NCBI RefSeq assembly: GCF_000372425.1
Contig: NZ_AQVD01000009.1
Span: 1 to 34,960, forward strand
Origin: Streptococcus ferus DSM 20646
GTDB lineage: Bacteria; Bacillota; Bacilli; Lactobacillales; Streptococcaceae
Direction of reading: 5' to 3'
Length of the DNA stretch: 34,960 bases
This document shows positions 34,127 to 34,960 of the stretch, piece by piece; the first letter of the stretch is position 1, and each line of letters begins with the position of its first letter. Position numbers and translations under genes: made by a program. The notes under the pieces are model-generated. The model saw only the letters and a list, made by a program, of their open reading frames with translations. It was not told the origin of the DNA and searched no databases.

Positions 34127-34960
34127 TTATTGCCTCTTAAGCCAAGTTTCGCTATCCCCATCATAGATATATTGCTCCACCATATCCCCGGTTTTACTGT
34201 CAAAAATACCTATGGTATCTCCTTCTACAAAATGATGTTCGTCTAACATTTTATACTCTGGCAAGACAATTTCTTTCGACCCTGTAAAGCCTCGGCCAGT
34301 AAAGGGGTAATTATCTGGCGATGCTTCTTCAAAGGGGATTTTCAGCTGACCGCCATAATCCAAGTCAAAACTGATTTTGGCATAGGTGTCATCCGTCTGG
34401 AGATTATAGGGTGTATTCGGATAATCCAGACGATTGCCTTCAAAGACATCATCTAAGGTTTTCAAACTAGCCGAATGGGAATCAACTGAAACAAAACCAT
34501 CAAAAGAGCTACGCTCTCCACTGAGAAAACTCTCTACATATTTTGCTGGGATTGTCTTATTCATTCTCGTTCCCGAACTTGGAAGTCCAATTTGTACACG
34601 AACATCTCTAACAATACCTGTCTGTTTTGGAGACAAAACAGAATCGGCATCGGTCAGGTTCAAGAAGGACTTAGAAGTGGTGCCATTCTGCTTGAGAATG
34701 GCCTCAACAGAAGTTGCTGTTTTATCTGTGGAGAGCTTAACTTTCGGAACAGTCACACTGGCCTTAGTGACTCGAGACAGACTGCGCAGCTGATCGAAAT
34801 CCGTTTTGGCATTAACCAAGGCTAGCGTAAGCGTCGTTCCGCTCTTCACCCATCCGTAGTTTTTAGCCATTGCCGCTGTTCCCTTAGAGACAGTCTGCCC
34901 TGTAAAAGGATCCTTGCCTGTCCTCTTGATAAAACCTGCGTAATCTTCCATAAAGGTCTG
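34127..34960 (-). CDS. 3' part of a large secreted or polymorphic toxin gene (cut by the window edge)
   Basis: The frame is open to the window edge, so at least 277 residues of a longer protein are present. The visible part has a Thr/Lys/Val-rich region, then a compact C-terminal domain of about 110 residues. This domain has EGNRLDYPNTPYN, ISFDLDYGG, FTGRGFTGSKEIVLPEY and ends TWLKRQ. The G-x-KEIVLPEY segment recalls the last strand pair of ADP-ribosyltransferase folds, but I cannot identify the Arg and Glu catalytic set with confidence. A T7SS LXG-type effector, common in streptococci, would have its LXG domain outside the window. A small likely immunity gene follows. Confidence 0.5.
   Translation of the reverse strand, partial: QTFMEDYAGFIKRTGKDPFTGQTVSKGTAAMAKNYGWVKSGTTLTLALVNAKTDFDQLRSLSRVTKASVTVPKVKLSTDKTATSVEAILKQNGTTSKSFLNLTDADSVLSPKQTGIVRDVRVQIGLPSSGTRMNKTIPAKYVESFLSGERSSFDGFVSVDSHSASLKTLDDVFEGNRLDYPNTPYNLQTDDTYAKISFDLDYGGQLKIPFEEASPDNYPFTGRGFTGSKEIVLPEYKMLDEHHFVEGDTIGIFDSKTGDMVEQYIYDGDSETWLKRQ

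Overview
The window is chromosomal DNA of a Streptococcus, probably close to the replication origin. The gene order tRNA cluster - mreC - mreD - pcsB - prs - araT - recO - plsX - acpP - purC-L-F-M-N-H - sip - purD-E-K - purB is the one I know from pyogenic streptococci and S. suis. The PcsB and Sip-type surface proteins, a BOX-like repeat and CiaR-driven small RNAs all fit that genus. S. suis or a near relative is my best guess; the species is inference only.

Layout. 14-841: nine tRNA genes (Pro, Met, Ile2, Ser, fMet, Phe, Gly, Ile, Ser), none encoding its CCA end, closed by a terminator. 911-3601: cell-shape and division genes mreC, mreD, pcsB, with a WalR/VicR-type box before pcsB. 3724-8064: prs, an aromatic aminotransferase, recO, plsX and an acyl carrier protein. 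8182-29826: the complete purine pathway from PRPP to IMP, plus purB, all on the plus strand. Prs supplies the PRPP.

The purine cluster is interrupted at three gene junctions by AT-rich accessory DNA. Between purN and purH is a four-helix membrane ORF with no stop codon, which reads in frame into purH. Between sip and purD is a three-gene operon: a small transmembrane protein, a free-standing ImmA/IrrE-type metallopeptidase, and a class III nucleotide cyclase with a degenerate Nudix-like tail. I read it as a Pycsar-type (cyclic pyrimidine) antiphage system with an unusual composition, and it is the main find. Between purK and purB are a lipoprotein and a cold-shock-like/HEPN Abi-type gene carrying an in-frame TAG. 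The purD-purE interval holds a BOX-like repeat and about 440 bases of strongly base-paired, non-coding sequence.

29896-34960: four very similar small RNA genes (one of them lies upstream at 19496) each follow a TTTAAG/CTTAAG-N5-TTTAAG direct repeat exactly 10 bases before a TATACT -10 box. This is the signature of CiaR-dependent csRNAs. Between them are an SDR oxidoreductase with a divergent MerR regulator, a DUF1801-like protein, a nucleoside phosphorylase and an HXXEE-type membrane protein. The right edge carries, on the minus strand, the 3' part of a probable polymorphic toxin gene followed by a probable immunity gene.
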